Source: Galeopsis tetrahit (taxonomy: Eukaryota > Streptophyta > Magnoliopsida > Lamiales > Lamiaceae). From it: DNA of 64,000 nt. Positions 1-10,158 of this stretch are shown piece after piece. The notes under the pieces were generated by a model. It saw only the letters and a program-made list of their open reading frames with translations. It was not told where the DNA came from and did no database searches. The DNA lies in contig OY776131.1 in assembly GCA_963675135.1 (NCBI GenBank), positions 32,263,381-32,327,380 on the forward strand. The letters are read 5' to 3'. The translations under genes and the position numbers were made by a program. Every line of letters begins with the position of its first letter. The first letter of the stretch is position 1.

Positions 1-591
1 CTCTTCCCCATATCTGACTTTCAGATTCTCTTGTAAGATCATGGACATGGCATCTGAAGGTTGTTCCAATGATGGGACAACATTCCTCATCATTTGGACA
101 ACTCTCCTTATCACTATCAGCAGTCTTGCTTATCAGCAAGGTTGGCTTGCTCTTCTTCAGATGACTTGGCTCATACCCTTTGCTTCACTTCAAAGTGATC
201 TTAGCATGATTCATTGAGGATCTCTAAGGTGTAGTTGTCTCTAGTTCTTCAGCATAGTTGACCTCAGGCTTTCAGAGCACTTGATCTTGGTTGATTGAGC
301 TGAGACAACTCCTCTGGACAACTCTTCTGATCAGCATAGTTGGTCTTTAAAGGACTTAGTGTTGTTTCCAGAGTTTGAGCCTTGAGGGGACTTGTTCTTG
401 ATGGACTTCAAAGCATGTGTTCCCCCTCAAATTGTGCATCTAATCAACTAAGAGCTGCCTAACATATTAGCTCCTCATCTAGCCTATATACTATATGTTC
501 TAACATTTCTAGAACATACTCAATTTGACTTAGGCATGTCTCAGGGGGTTTTGGTATTAGATCAAAACATATCTCATTTTATTCCCAACAT
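1..591 (-). mobile_element. LTR fragment of a C-related Sirevirus, inserted in element A
   Basis: The segment ends in TTATTCCCAACA at 591. Read on the minus strand it therefore begins TGTTGGGAATAAA, like the LTR at 55363. Short blocks shared with that LTR include ATACCAAAACCCC, ATGCCTAAGTC and TTAGGCAGCT in the same order. The minus-strand start is inside the window and the other end lies outside, so whether this is a solo LTR or the edge of a full element is unknown. It interrupts gag of element A, whose last codons resume at 592. The sequence is too diverged from the 55363 LTR to be its partner. Confidence 0.7.
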
Positions 592-600
592 CAAGGTTAT

Positions 601-682
601 TCAAACGACCAATGTATATGTGGGTCCCCAAGGGTAGTACTAACACCCAAGGACCCAAGACAAAATGGGTACCTAAGACTTA
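601..682 (+). pseudogene. C-terminal tail of element A gag
   Basis: Upstream of pol one frame reads PMYMWVPKG and then GPKTKWVPKT before a TAA at 680-682. The same tail (PMYIWIP, then GP) closes gag of element B near 31259. This marks the gag C-terminus; the rest lies beyond the LTR fragment and the window edge. Gag forms the virus-like particle. The stop is followed within a few bases by TTTTTCTTGCAG and the pol frame. Confidence 0.55.
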
Positions 683-689
683 ATTTTTC

Positions 690-3600
690 TTGCAGGAAAG
701 AAGGGACCTATACAGAAAAGAAGGTCAAGCAGGAGAAACTTGGTATATAGATAGTGGATGCTCAACTCATATGACTGGAACCAAAACCCTGCTGACCAAT
801 TATACTGAAAAGAAAGGTCCAAAATTCTTCTTTGGTGATAACGCGCACGGTAACACAAAAGGATATGGCACCCTGAAAAATGTTGACATTGAGGTACATG
901 ATGTATCATATGTAGAAGGTTTGAAATTCAATTTATTATCAGTTTCCCACTTCTGTGACACTGGTTACTCAGTAAAATTCTCTAAAGATGAGTGTCTCAT
1001 AAGTGATAAACAAACAAAACTAAACCTTCTAACATGGTCTAGAAAAGGTAGTATGTATCTTGCAAATTGGAACAGCTGTCCTAAGGATACATGTCTGCTT
1101 GTGAAAAGTCCTAAAGATATCAGCTGGCTATGGTATAAACGTCTTAGTCATCTGAACTTTAAAACTATGAACAAACTAGCAAGGGAATCCTAAGTTGATG
1201 GGCTGCCTAATGAACTCTACTGTAAAGATCAAGTATGTGATGCATGTCAACAAGGAAAACAAACAAAGGTCTCCTTCAAGACCAAGAAGACAACATCAAC
1301 TAGCAGAGTTCTTGAACTACTTCACATGGATCTCTTGGACCAATCACTCCAACCACACTTACAGGAAGGAAGTACACTCTTATTGTAGTAGATGACTACT
1401 CCAAGTTTACTTGGGTTGTTTTTCTATACAAGAAGAGTGAGACTCAGCAGAAGCTTCCTGAACTATTGAAGAGAATCCAAGTAGAGAAAGGAGAACCTAT
1501 TGTGAAAATCAGAAGTGACAAAGGCACTGAATTCATTAACTCTTATATTATTGTCTATTATACTTCTAATGGTATTCAGCATGAGACAAGTGCAGCAAGA
1601 ACACCACAACAGAATGGTGTAGCTGGAAGAAGAGTCAGAACACTCAAAGAAGCTACAAGAACACTTCTTGCTGAATTCTCAACTCCTAAGAAACTATGGG
1701 CAGAAGCCATCAACATGGCTTGTCACACCCAAAATAGGTCAGGTATTCACAAAATTTATGAGAAAACCTCATATGAACTGTGGAAAGGTAGGAAACCTAG
1801 AGTATCTTACTTTCATATATTTGGTTGTAAGTGTTTCATTCACAACAATGGGAAGAGTAAGTTGAATGCTTTCGATGCCAAACATGATGAAGGGATATTC
1901 TTGGGATATTCCTCCACTAGCAAAGCATTCAGAGTATTCAACAAACGAACCCTTCTTGTGGAAGAAACACCTCATGTTGTATTTGATGAATCTTGTGAAA
2001 AGAATGTAGTAGAAACAGACTCAGCTGCAGATAAGATGAGGAAACTACTGATCAAGTCTACACCAGAAGAGTTTATTGAAGTCGATGAACCCTTCTCTGA
2101 AGATCCAGAGGAAGATGAACCTCATAGACCTGTCACTAGATCTCAAACCCAAGCTGAGCAAGCCGACCTAAATCAAGATGCACCAATTCCAAATGCAAGG
2201 GGGAATGATCTCTTTGACACAAAAGATACAGATGATGATCGACCAAATCAAGTCAACCCTCCTGATAACATTAGAGCAGATGAGAATCCTAGCTCATCTA
2301 ATGCAGACACAACTGTGAGGAATACATGGAGAAACAACCATCCATCAAACCTCATCTTAGGAGGAGCAGACCCAGGTGTCAAGACCAGAAGACAACTGAA
2401 TCAGAAACCCCAGTCCTCTATGTTCTGCACGTGTGCCTTACTATCCAATATTGAACCAGCTGACATAGAAGAAGCAATGACAGATAGCAATTGGATCACT
2501 GCTATGCAAGAAGAACTAAACCAATTCAAACGCAATGAAGTGTGGGAATTGGTAGATCGTCCTAAAAACCACAATGTAGTAGGAACAAAGTGGGTATTCA
2601 AGAACAAGAAGGACGAAAATGATGTGATAACTAGAAATAAAGCAAGGTTAGTTGCAAAAGGCTACTCACAATCTGAAGGGATTGATTACGATGAAACCTT
2701 TGCTCCAGTAGCCAGACTAGAAGCTATTCGACTATTTCTAGCTTATGCATCATATATGGGCTTCAAGGTATATCAAATGGATGTCAAAAGCGCCTTCCTA
2801 AATGGTATTCTGGTCGAAGAAGTGTATGTAGAGCAGCCTCCAGGCTTTGAAAAAGGAGATCAAGTATATCGGCTGAAGAAGGCTCTCTATGGTCTGAAGC
2901 AAGCCCCTAGAGCTTGGTATGACACATTGTCACAATTCCTTCTTGACAATGCATACACCAAAGGCAAGGTTGACAGAACACTTTTCAGAATACAAGAAGG
3001 AGAAGATATTCTAATGGTGCAAATATATGTAGATGATATTATATTTGGATCACCCAATCAAGATATGTGCAAGAAGTTCTCTGAATTAATGCAAGGAAAA
3101 TTCGAAATGAGCATAATGGGTGAGATGAACTACTTCCTAGGACTTTAAGTCAAGCAAAGTCCAGAAGGGATCTTCATCAATCAATCCAAATATACCAAGA
3201 GCCTATTAGAAAGATTCAAAACTCAACAAAGCAAGACTGCAAGGATTCCAATGATGACCTCATTCAAAATGGAACCAGATGAGTCTGGAAAAGCAGTTGA
3301 TCAAGCTAAATATAGAGCACTTATTGGATCTCTCCTATATCTTACAGCCAGCAGACCAGACATAACTTTTGTTGTAAGAGTATGAGCTAGGTTTCAAGCC
3401 AACCCAAAGCAAAGTTATCTAGAAGCAGCAAGGAAGATTCTCAAGTACCTAAAAGGAACAGTCAACTTAGGACTATGGTACCCTGCTGATGACAATCTAG
3501 AATTGAGTAGATACTCTGACTATGGTGGATGCAGAATAGATAGGAAGTCCACATCTGGAACCTGTCAATTTCTAGGCAACAAGTTGATTTCATGGTTCTC

Positions 3601-3967
3601 AAAGAAGCAAACTTATGTTGCAACCTCCACCACTGAGGCAGAATATATGGCAGCTGGAAGTTGTTCTAGTCAGCTACTCTGGCTGGTTCAACAACTAAAA
3701 GATTACAATGTAGAAGCAAGAGAAGTTCGTATCTACTGTGATAGCAGCAGTGCCATTGCCATTACTCAAAATCCAGTCCTCCACACAAAATACAAGCATG
3801 TCGACATTCGACACCACTTCATAAGAGATCATCTTGAAAAGAAGGACATCAAGATGGAGAAAATTCACACAGATATCTAAAGAGCATATATCTTGACTAA
3901 GCCCCTAGCTGAAGAAAGATTAAAGACCCTATGCTATAGCCTAGGACTTCTTGATCCAAGTATATGA
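690..3967 (+). pseudogene. pol: Broken copia pol of element A (PR-IN-RT-RNase H)
   Basis: The protease site WYIDSGCSTHMTG is near the start. It is followed by the pre-integrase region, the integrase core (HMDL region, SDKGTEF, TPQQNGVA), the RT (VYQMDVKSAFLNG, YVDDIIFGSP) and copia RNase H (ISWFSKKQT, TTEAEYMA, DSSSAIAI). The frame is broken by TAA at 1191, a shift between about 1200 and 1466, TAA at 3146, TGA near 3384 and TAA at 3876. The third catalytic residue of integrase is changed: NGVAG instead of the usual NGVAE seen in element B. The conceptual start is a TTG at 690, right after the gag stop; no ATG is present there. The product would be a polyprotein; this copy cannot be functional. 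Confidence 0.9.
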
Positions 3968-4572
3968 AGATCAAAGATCAGCTGAGAAGACCTCATCTGA
4001 TACAACTGTAGTAGACTAGGAAATAATCAGATGAGGTGAATACACACCCTTATCTACAGGTAAGTACATTCCCAATGAAGACAAATAAAGCTGAGGGAGA
4101 ACATAGAGTTATTCAATCAAGGGGGAATCCATGATACCTTAAGAATCCTTGATAAAATACTTTATCATCTGCATTTCATAATATATATAGATATATATCT
4201 CCAGAAAAGTTGAACAAAGTTAGTTGAAGAATGTACTCAAAGCAATGTATATACATGCATAATAATAAACTATTCTTCATAAAATACCTTATTACTATAC
4301 ATACATACAGTATACTATTGAGTTATAATTGGATGGATTAATACACCATCCTCACCAACTCAACAGTATGCAAGTTGAGTACGGACTTCAAATGACTCAA
4401 GTTCAAAATTTATAATTTCTGCAGTCCACAAGATAAAGTCTGAATCTCTTTAAATGTGAACCCTTGGATCAAGAATCTCATTGTTGATCTTAAGGAGTAA
4501 CCTTTTCAGAAAATCAGACCTATCAACTCACTATTTTTGTCATCTTTCACTCCACCATCTCATCTCTACCTC

Positions 4573-4580
4573 TATAAAAG
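4573..4580 (+). promoter_or_regulatory. TATA-like site upstream of small ORF
   Basis: CTCTATAAAAGGAGCC lies 60 bases before the ATG at 4640. Between them is a TTTATTTCAG at 4628-4637, which could be a splice acceptor. It is a good TATA match in an AT-rich region, so chance occurrence is possible. Confidence 0.35.
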
Positions 4581-4639
4581 GAGCCCGTCTTGAGAATAAC
4601 TAAGAACACAAATCACTAACTCTTAACTTTATTTCAGGT

Positions 4640-4966
4640 ATGGAGAAAATCGAAAGAAGAGATGACATGGACATCATCCCTCAACCAAGGTCTTGGGTGA
4701 AGGAGATTAAGATATGTCCAGCATATGGAGATGATGCAGACCAGCATACTTGGCTCGCTCAACATATGTATGCTCTGAAAAGAAAACAATGGAGAGAAGT
4801 TCTTGTTGAAAAGAAAAGAAAGGAGAGATGTAGAGGACAGAGTAGTAAACAAGACGAGCTTCTTCTCCAGGGGGAAGTTCTATATGGAGAGCTTGTTGCC
4901 AAAGGATACTTTGTCAAAACAAATCAAGAAGACCAGTCTCTTACCTTTCTCTTCACACTCCATTGA
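4640..4966 (+). CDS. Small unrecognised ORF in element A spacer (108 aa)
   Basis: This 108-residue highly charged ORF begins MEKIERRDDMD, has one Cys in its first half and ends LTFLFTLH. It has no signal peptide and no domain I recognise. Element B has no counterpart between pol and its third ORF, so it may be captured host sequence or a chance ORF. In favour are an ATG, a TATA-like site 60 bases upstream and an AG acceptor-like site just before the ATG. Against are its short length and the lack of any homolog in the window. Confidence 0.3.
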   Translation: MEKIERRDDMDIIPQPRSWVKEIKICPAYGDDADQHTWLAQHMYALKRKQWREVLVEKKRKERCRGQSSKQDELLLQGEVLYGELVAKGYFVKTNQEDQSLTFLFTLH

Positions 4967-5537
4967 AGCTTCTTTCAATCTTCTCCCTCCTACAAGAGAG
5001 GAAGATGAGGCGAAGAAATTCAACAAGGACACATTAGATGCTACAACTCATCTGATTGTGAGGGCAACCTGAACCAGTGGAATACCATCTAGGCTGACCA
5101 GCTACATATTGTTAAGATGGTACCACATGGTTAAGGGGGAATTGCTGAAAGATCCATCAAATCAGGTTGGATAAAACTACACAGAAGATTTACTCAGCAA
5201 CTCAAAATTACTACTCAGCTGATCAGAAGACCAACTCAGCTGACCAGAGGACTTTCAAGAGAAATCAGCAGACTTTTCAAGAAAATCAAAAGACTTACTC
5301 TGCTGATCAGATCACTCTTATTCAATAAAAATCTAATGATTTTCTTTTGATCATGTAATTCATTCTAGATTTGTTTTCTGAATGTAATCAAGGAATGCGG
5401 CCTATATAAGGAATGTATATTACTTATAGAAAACGGCCTCGAATGATCAATTTTACTAAAATTTAGTCACAACGGCTATTTTTGGTAATGGTGTCATTAG
5501 TACTCAATTACAATTTTGCCAAACGAATCATCAATCG

Positions 5538-5673
5538 ACACGTGGCACGTTTAACCGGCAAAATTAAAGGAATGGGTTGAAGACGAAGAAGGAAATTCTT
5601 GGGTGTTACTCCACATTAAATCATTTTGACCGTTGGATCAATACTCAATTCGAGATTTGCTGGAGTTTATAAA
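5538..5673 (+). promoter_or_regulatory. Possible internal promoter of element A third ORF
   Basis: A G-box (ACACGTGGC, 5538-5546) is followed by TTTATAAAC at 5666-5673 and then a CT-rich leader before the ATG at 5787. Another TATATAAG is at 5403-5410. The corresponding region of element B also has a GACCGTTGGATC-like block and a CT-rich leader before its third-ORF ATG. This would fit separate transcription of the third ORF, but it is inferred from motifs alone. Confidence 0.35.
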
Positions 5674-5786
5674 CAACCCTTAAGCCATTCCTCAAACCCT
5701 TTCGCTCACAAAACTCAAACGCACTCAATCGCTCTCGTTCTGAAAAACTCTATCAAGCTTTCTAAACCTTTCTACCAACACTCAGA

Positions 5787-7006
5787 ATGGGAATCATTGA
5801 AATTTATGATGAGAAGACCAAGATCACAGGCACCCTCGATGCAGCAAAGTGGTCTAAGGAAGGGAAAATATTCACTGAGAATGCTCTGTATTTCAAGGGC
5901 AAGCACACTGCTGAGAACAAGGAGATTCTCCTTCGATGTCTCAATCTCAATCTCCATGAATTTTTGGAAGCAGCACCAGGGAATGTGTACGAACAAGACG
6001 TGCTCGCTTTCTATTCGAATGCTGTGTTCAAAGGCCCGTATGTTGAAAGTGTTATTGGTGGACACAAGGTCAAAGTCACAAGGGATATCCTCAAGGAACT
6101 ATTTGATTTACCAAGGGGAAAAGTAAACATCTCTACCTACATCATGGGAAGAGAAAAAGAGTATATGGAGATGTTCACTAGTGGAAGGATCAAGGCTATT
6201 GATGCCTATGGAGTAAAGAAGTCCCAACTTGATCTCAAATTCCAAACCTTGATGGACATAGCAGGCAAGATGCTGCTAGGTAATACATTTAGCCATGATG
6301 CAGTTACCACTCTAAAAGTTAGAGTTATGGCTGCAATTTGGGATCAAATCGATGGAGATTGGCAAGGGCTCTTCTTGGACAGAATTGCTCTTGAGGCTAA
6401 GAAAGTTACTCTGGACTTGCAATCTAAAGAGTGGAAGGTGACATCCACAGTCAGCTTTGTCAACAAGCTGAGTATCATCATTCCAGAGATACTCCCAAAG
6501 AAGTATAAGATGGGTCCTACAAAGAAGTTTCACATCTCCAAGTATTACTCGAGGAAGGAAGCTCTTATTGAAGCAGCTAGGTTGAAGGAGGAGAAGAAAC
6601 AATTGGCTAAAGCATCCTCCAAAGATGCAGTTGAAGAGGCAGAAGAGTCTGTGCAAGACTCTGCTGAAGAGGAGGAGGAGCACTCCAAGAAAGAGGCTCT
6701 TCAGAAGGCTGTTGATGATGATGATGACAATCAAACTCTAGCACAAAGAAGATATCTGATCAGATCTGGGTTCATCTCCCCATCTGATTCAGATGCCACT
6801 CCATCAGCCTCTCCTTTGAAGAAGGCAGGTATCTCTAATCCCTCCCTTACAATTACTCCTTCAAAATTGTCTAAGGGTCAGAAGAGAAAGAAGAACACTT
6901 CTTCTTTCACCAAGAAGTCCAAGAAGTCCAAGAAATCCAGGCTCCCTACTCCTATGAGCATAGCCCCAATTTCATCCTTTGACCCTACTGAATCTGCCAA
7001 CCCATC
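5787..7006 (+). pseudogene. Third ORF of element A, segment 1 (N-terminal domain)
   Basis: About 407 codons begin MGIIEIYDEKTK. Residues about 30-260 align by eye with the start of element B's third ORF: LYFKGKHT against MFFKGLHT, the LP(R/I)G segment, DIAGKMLL against DIASKMLL, and RVMAAI(W/Y)D. I believe this is the domain databases call 'putative plant transposon protein', often labelled envelope-like in Sireviruses. After it come an acidic glutamate-rich stretch (about 285-320) and a lysine cluster (KSKKSKKSR, about 358-381) that looks like a nuclear localisation signal. I see no signal peptide or membrane segment. The frame runs into the Tat LTR at 7007, which adds nine foreign residues and a stop at 7035. 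Confidence 0.8.
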
Positions 7007-7729
7007 TGATGTGCCAAAATTTGCACGAGGGGATTAAATGTCCTCTGAATTGGATATCCGACTTTCTCGAACACGTACAAATAATCCAAATATGCTGCCT
7101 TCAATGAAATCTCCAAGAACCTGCAAAGAACACGCCGAAGGGGAGTCCGGCGCGGACACTCCGATGCCTAAGTCAGTATAGGGCTTATCAATATCTCATA
7201 AGGATCTCGAGATCCTCAATTTATCAAGAGCAGGCTTTTTAAGAATATCAGAAATGTGTATTATATTCAGTATATTAAGTTTTGTGAAGTCGTGTAACCT
7301 GGAAATCTCCTTCGGTTCACCTTTTTATAGAGACTTCCTCATAGGGAGCCGTTAGAGCCTCCCCTTATCTCGGATCTGCCTCTAGGACTAAGCCCTGCTG
7401 ACTGGACCAAATCTTCCCTTCTCTCCACTCCCTAAAGATCCGGCAATACCAATTCTTAGTAGACTTCGTCCCCTAAGATAAAAGAGGATAAAGTCTTCCT
7501 TCCATCGAGTCTGGACCGGAAATGGCGGGATTCCCCTATATTTACGGCCCATAAATTCATATCAAGACTGATTCTTCTCGCTGCCTTTTCCAGACGAAAC
7601 TCTCTCCAGAGGGACCTCTAGAGGGGATTCCTTATCCAGGGAGTACTACACAATCCAATCCTACCACTTTGATCTTATCTTTTATACACGTGTCGACTCC
7701 TTATTAGGTGACATTTTTAGGCCGCATCA
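7007..7729 (-). repeat. Tat element 3' LTR (left copy)
   Basis: The 723-bp copy starts TGATGTGCCAAAA and ends GGCCGCATCA, and is closely similar to 20221-20949. On the element strand it runs TGATGCGGCC to GGCACATCA. A minus-strand TATA-like CTATAAAAAG is at 7321-7330. Differences from the other copy are scattered substitutions and a short indel near 7290, where the right copy has extra bases (AGAATATCTAA). Confidence 0.92.
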
Positions 7730-7745
7730 TCTACTCCCCCTACTC
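7730..7745 (-). promoter_or_regulatory. Polypurine tract of Tat element
   Basis: On the minus strand AGAGTAGGGGGAGTAGA abuts the 3' LTR directly. This is the expected primer site for plus-strand DNA synthesis. Confidence 0.8.
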
Positions 7746-8030
7746 TCGTGAAAGGGAAATATCTTTTGTGAGAGTAGAAAATTCCAATGAGCCCAGTACA
7801 GAAGCCCTTATGGAGAGACACGTATCGTTCTTGCTTCGGAGAGGAAATTTCAAAAAACGTCCTTCTTCGAAGGCTTTTCCCGCCTCTAGCCTCAAAGACA
7901 TTTCGGCTTCCGCGTTTGGGCCTCACGCGATCACTTTTTTTCTCTCTCTCGTTATTCTCCCGAGGAAAATCCTCGATTCTACCCCATCTTCTTTCATTTA
8001 CTCCACGCAACCACCTCCTTTCCTTTTTCC
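7746..8030 (+). other. Upstream part of the antisense gene region in Tat element
   Basis: This stretch between PPT and solo LTR is CT-rich toward its end. It reads as promoter or 5' leader of the antisense gene that starts at 10159, now cut off by the solo LTR. I see no supported gene; overlapping ORFs here are not protein-like. Confidence 0.4.
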
Positions 8031-9983
8031 TGTTGGTCCCTGAGACGAGTGTAAGATCAGCTGACTTGATGTCTGCTGATTGTGTGGAAAATAAACTAAC
8101 TCTTCAAAGTAACTAGTCCGCTGATTTCACTAGGGGCCTAGGACTAGTTAGTCGGCTGATTAATTACTTATCGGAGTTAAGTGCGGAATTGTAGTGTGCC
8201 CATAAATATTATACTCGTCTATTTAATAAATACAGTGTGTAAAACAGTTTATGCACAAATATGTATGAGAAGACTTGAAATGTAAAGTGCAGAAATGTAA
8301 ATAACACATTAATTTATAGTGGTTCGGATATACGTTCCTACGTCCACTCTCACGTCCACACGTGATGTTTAATCCCTTTAATTTACCACAAATTACAAGG
8401 GCCTTGACCTTTATAGTCCCAAGGGTAGGACTTTGAGATCTGAGCCAGTTCCCTTAACTGCTACGGTCTCCACAAGTGATTGTAAGCACTTGCACTTGAA
8501 CTCCACAAGTGATTATAGAGCACTTGGACTCTTTACAGTGATAAACACTCAACTTGACTTCTAAGGTTTTATGGTAGAAGGTGGGTTTTGTGTATATGAA
8601 CTAGGTGAGAATTTCCCTTACAATCTGTTTTAGCCTCATGCTAGGATTGGGAAATTCTCTCTAAGCTATGGATATATATGAGTGGTTGCACTGGCTTAGA
8701 TGGTATGAGTTCACTCACTGGGGATGAGGTGATGCGTGTTGAATCTTCATGAATGATCTTCTTGAGCTCTTCTTATTTCTGGAGTTTATGACCTTTGCTC
8801 GACCTTTGCATCTCGCACCTCTTCACTTCTCCCAATGATGTATGAGCTCATTTATATAGTGTTGATGTTTGAATGTTACCGTTGGATGATAGCAATTCAA
8901 ATCTCCACTAATTGAGGAATTGACAATCTCTTGATTTGATATGATTGAATATTACCATTGTCATGTAATTTCAATCATATCTTTGACTTTCCTTTCTTGT
9001 GCACATATCTTGTCAATCCTTGATTTCAGCTGTGATTGGTCTTCCTTTAATTCTGTAAGAAGACTTCTACTCTGCTGGTAAGAAGACATCACTCTGCTGG
9101 TAAGAAGACTTCACTCTGCTGGTAAGAAGACTTCTACTCTGCTGGTAAGAAGACTTCACTCTGCTGATAAGAAGACTTCTACTCTGCTGGTAAGAAGACT
9201 TCTACTCTGCTGTTTTTACACAGCTGCAGTTTCTTCTCAGCTGCTGTCTTTACTCTGCTGTCTTTACTCAGCTGTCTTTACACAGCTGCTGTTTCTTCTC
9301 AGTTGCTGTCTTTACTCTGCTGTCTTTACTCAGCTGTCTTTACACAGCTGCTGTTTCTTCTCAGCTGCTGTCTTTACTCTGCTGTCTTTACTCAGCTGGT
9401 TGTAAGATGACTTCTACTCAGCTGATGTAAGACGACTTCTACTCAGCTGATGTAAGATGACTTTACTCTGCTGTCTTTACTCAGCTGTCTTTACACAGCT
9501 GCTGTTTCTTCTCAGCTGCTGTCTTTACTCTGCTGTCTTTACTCTGCTGTCTTTACTCAGCTGGCTTTACACAGCTGCTGTTTCTTCTCAGATGCTGTCT
9601 TTACTCTGCTGTCTTTACTCAGCTGCCTTTACACAGCTGCTGTTTCTTCTCAGCTGCTGTCTTTACTCTGTTGTCTTTACTCAGCTGGCTTTACACAGCT
9701 GCTGTTTCTTCTCAGCTGCTGTCTTTACTCTGCTGTCTTTACTCAGCTGGTTGTAAGATGACTTCTACTCAGCTGATGTAAGACGACTTCTACTCAGCTG
9801 ATGTAAGATGACTTCTGGTCTTGGTCTTCTCTTCTCTTCTTGAGCATTGACATGTCTTCTCTTCTAACCAGAGTCCTATCTATTACAAGATGTATAATAA
9901 AGTTGTCTATACAATACAACTTATCCTATTACATGATTGATTTGGTTTATCAAAACTAAACTAAGGATATTCATATCCCAACA
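8031..9983 (-). mobile_element. Solo LTR related to the element A LTR family
   Basis: It starts TGTTGGTCCCTGA and ends ATATCCCAACA, flanked by the 5-bp duplication TTTCC (8026-8030 and 9984-9988). No internal sequence is present, so it is a solo LTR left by LTR-LTR recombination. On the minus strand it begins TGTTGGGATAT, like the LTR at 36704. The two share a block around 8330-8440 (GTTCGGATATACG, CACGTGATGTTTAATCCC), matching 37680-37790 reversed. At 1953 bp it is about 500 bp longer than the 36704 LTR, mainly because of tandem repeats in U3. Confidence 0.9.
9058..9822. repeat. Hierarchical tandem repeats inside the solo LTR U3
   Basis: The first part (9058-9210) repeats GTAAGAAGACTTCTACTCTG with slight length variation. 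The second part is built of CAGCTGCTGTCTTTACT modules grouped into units of about 62 bp. A larger segment carrying GGTTGTAAGATGACTTC recurs at 9398 and 9749, an offset of 351 bp. The CAGCTG word recurs throughout. Its location in U3 suggests an enhancer-like role, but that is inference. Confidence 0.85.
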
Positions 9984-10158
9984 TTTCCTTTTTTGAATTT
10001 CATTTCTCCCAGAAGTTTCTCGTTGTGTTCATTTCTCTTCTCAGGCGGTCTTTCTCCCGAGTCTCACCGTCGCCGGTCGCCTCACCTGATTTCGTAGTCC
10101 TCCTAATCAAGGTAACCTAGCTATCCCTCTCTTCTTCTTTTATTAGCACTATTAGTCA
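9984..10158 (+). other. Leader of the Tat antisense gene
   Basis: This pyrimidine-rich region resumes Tat sequence after the solo LTR and runs to the ATG at 10159. It may contain a very short 5' intron (AAGGTAACC near 10109, CTATTAG near 10150), but about 45 bp is below the usual plant minimum. Confidence 0.4.

Larger units (their letters stand above)
3968..5786 (+). other. Spacer of element A between pol and third ORF
   Basis: This 1.8-kb stretch is about twice as long as the equivalent spacer in element B (27057-27947). It holds two purine tracts resembling the 3' PPT (AAGGGGGAATC near 4119 and AAGGGGGAATT near 5134), a TATA-like site at 4573 before a small ORF, and a run of CAGCTGATC-type words at 5200-5310. 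It ends in a CT-rich leader before the third ORF. The CAGCTG/GATCAG vocabulary is shared with the LTRs of elements A and of 8031-9983. Confidence 0.6.

Noticed and set aside
7007..7037. Third ORF of element A ending at 7037
   Set aside because: The last nine codons and the stop belong to the Tat LTR; the native frame resumes at 20950.
7708..8116. ORFs spanning the Tat 3' LTR edge and the leader on both strands
   Set aside because: They cross the LTR, PPT and solo LTR boundaries, so they are chance frames.
9457..9756. 99-residue ORF rich in leucine, cysteine and serine
   Set aside because: It is a translation of the CAGCTG tandem repeats in the solo LTR; the apparent hydrophobicity comes from repeated CTGCTG and CTTTACT words.
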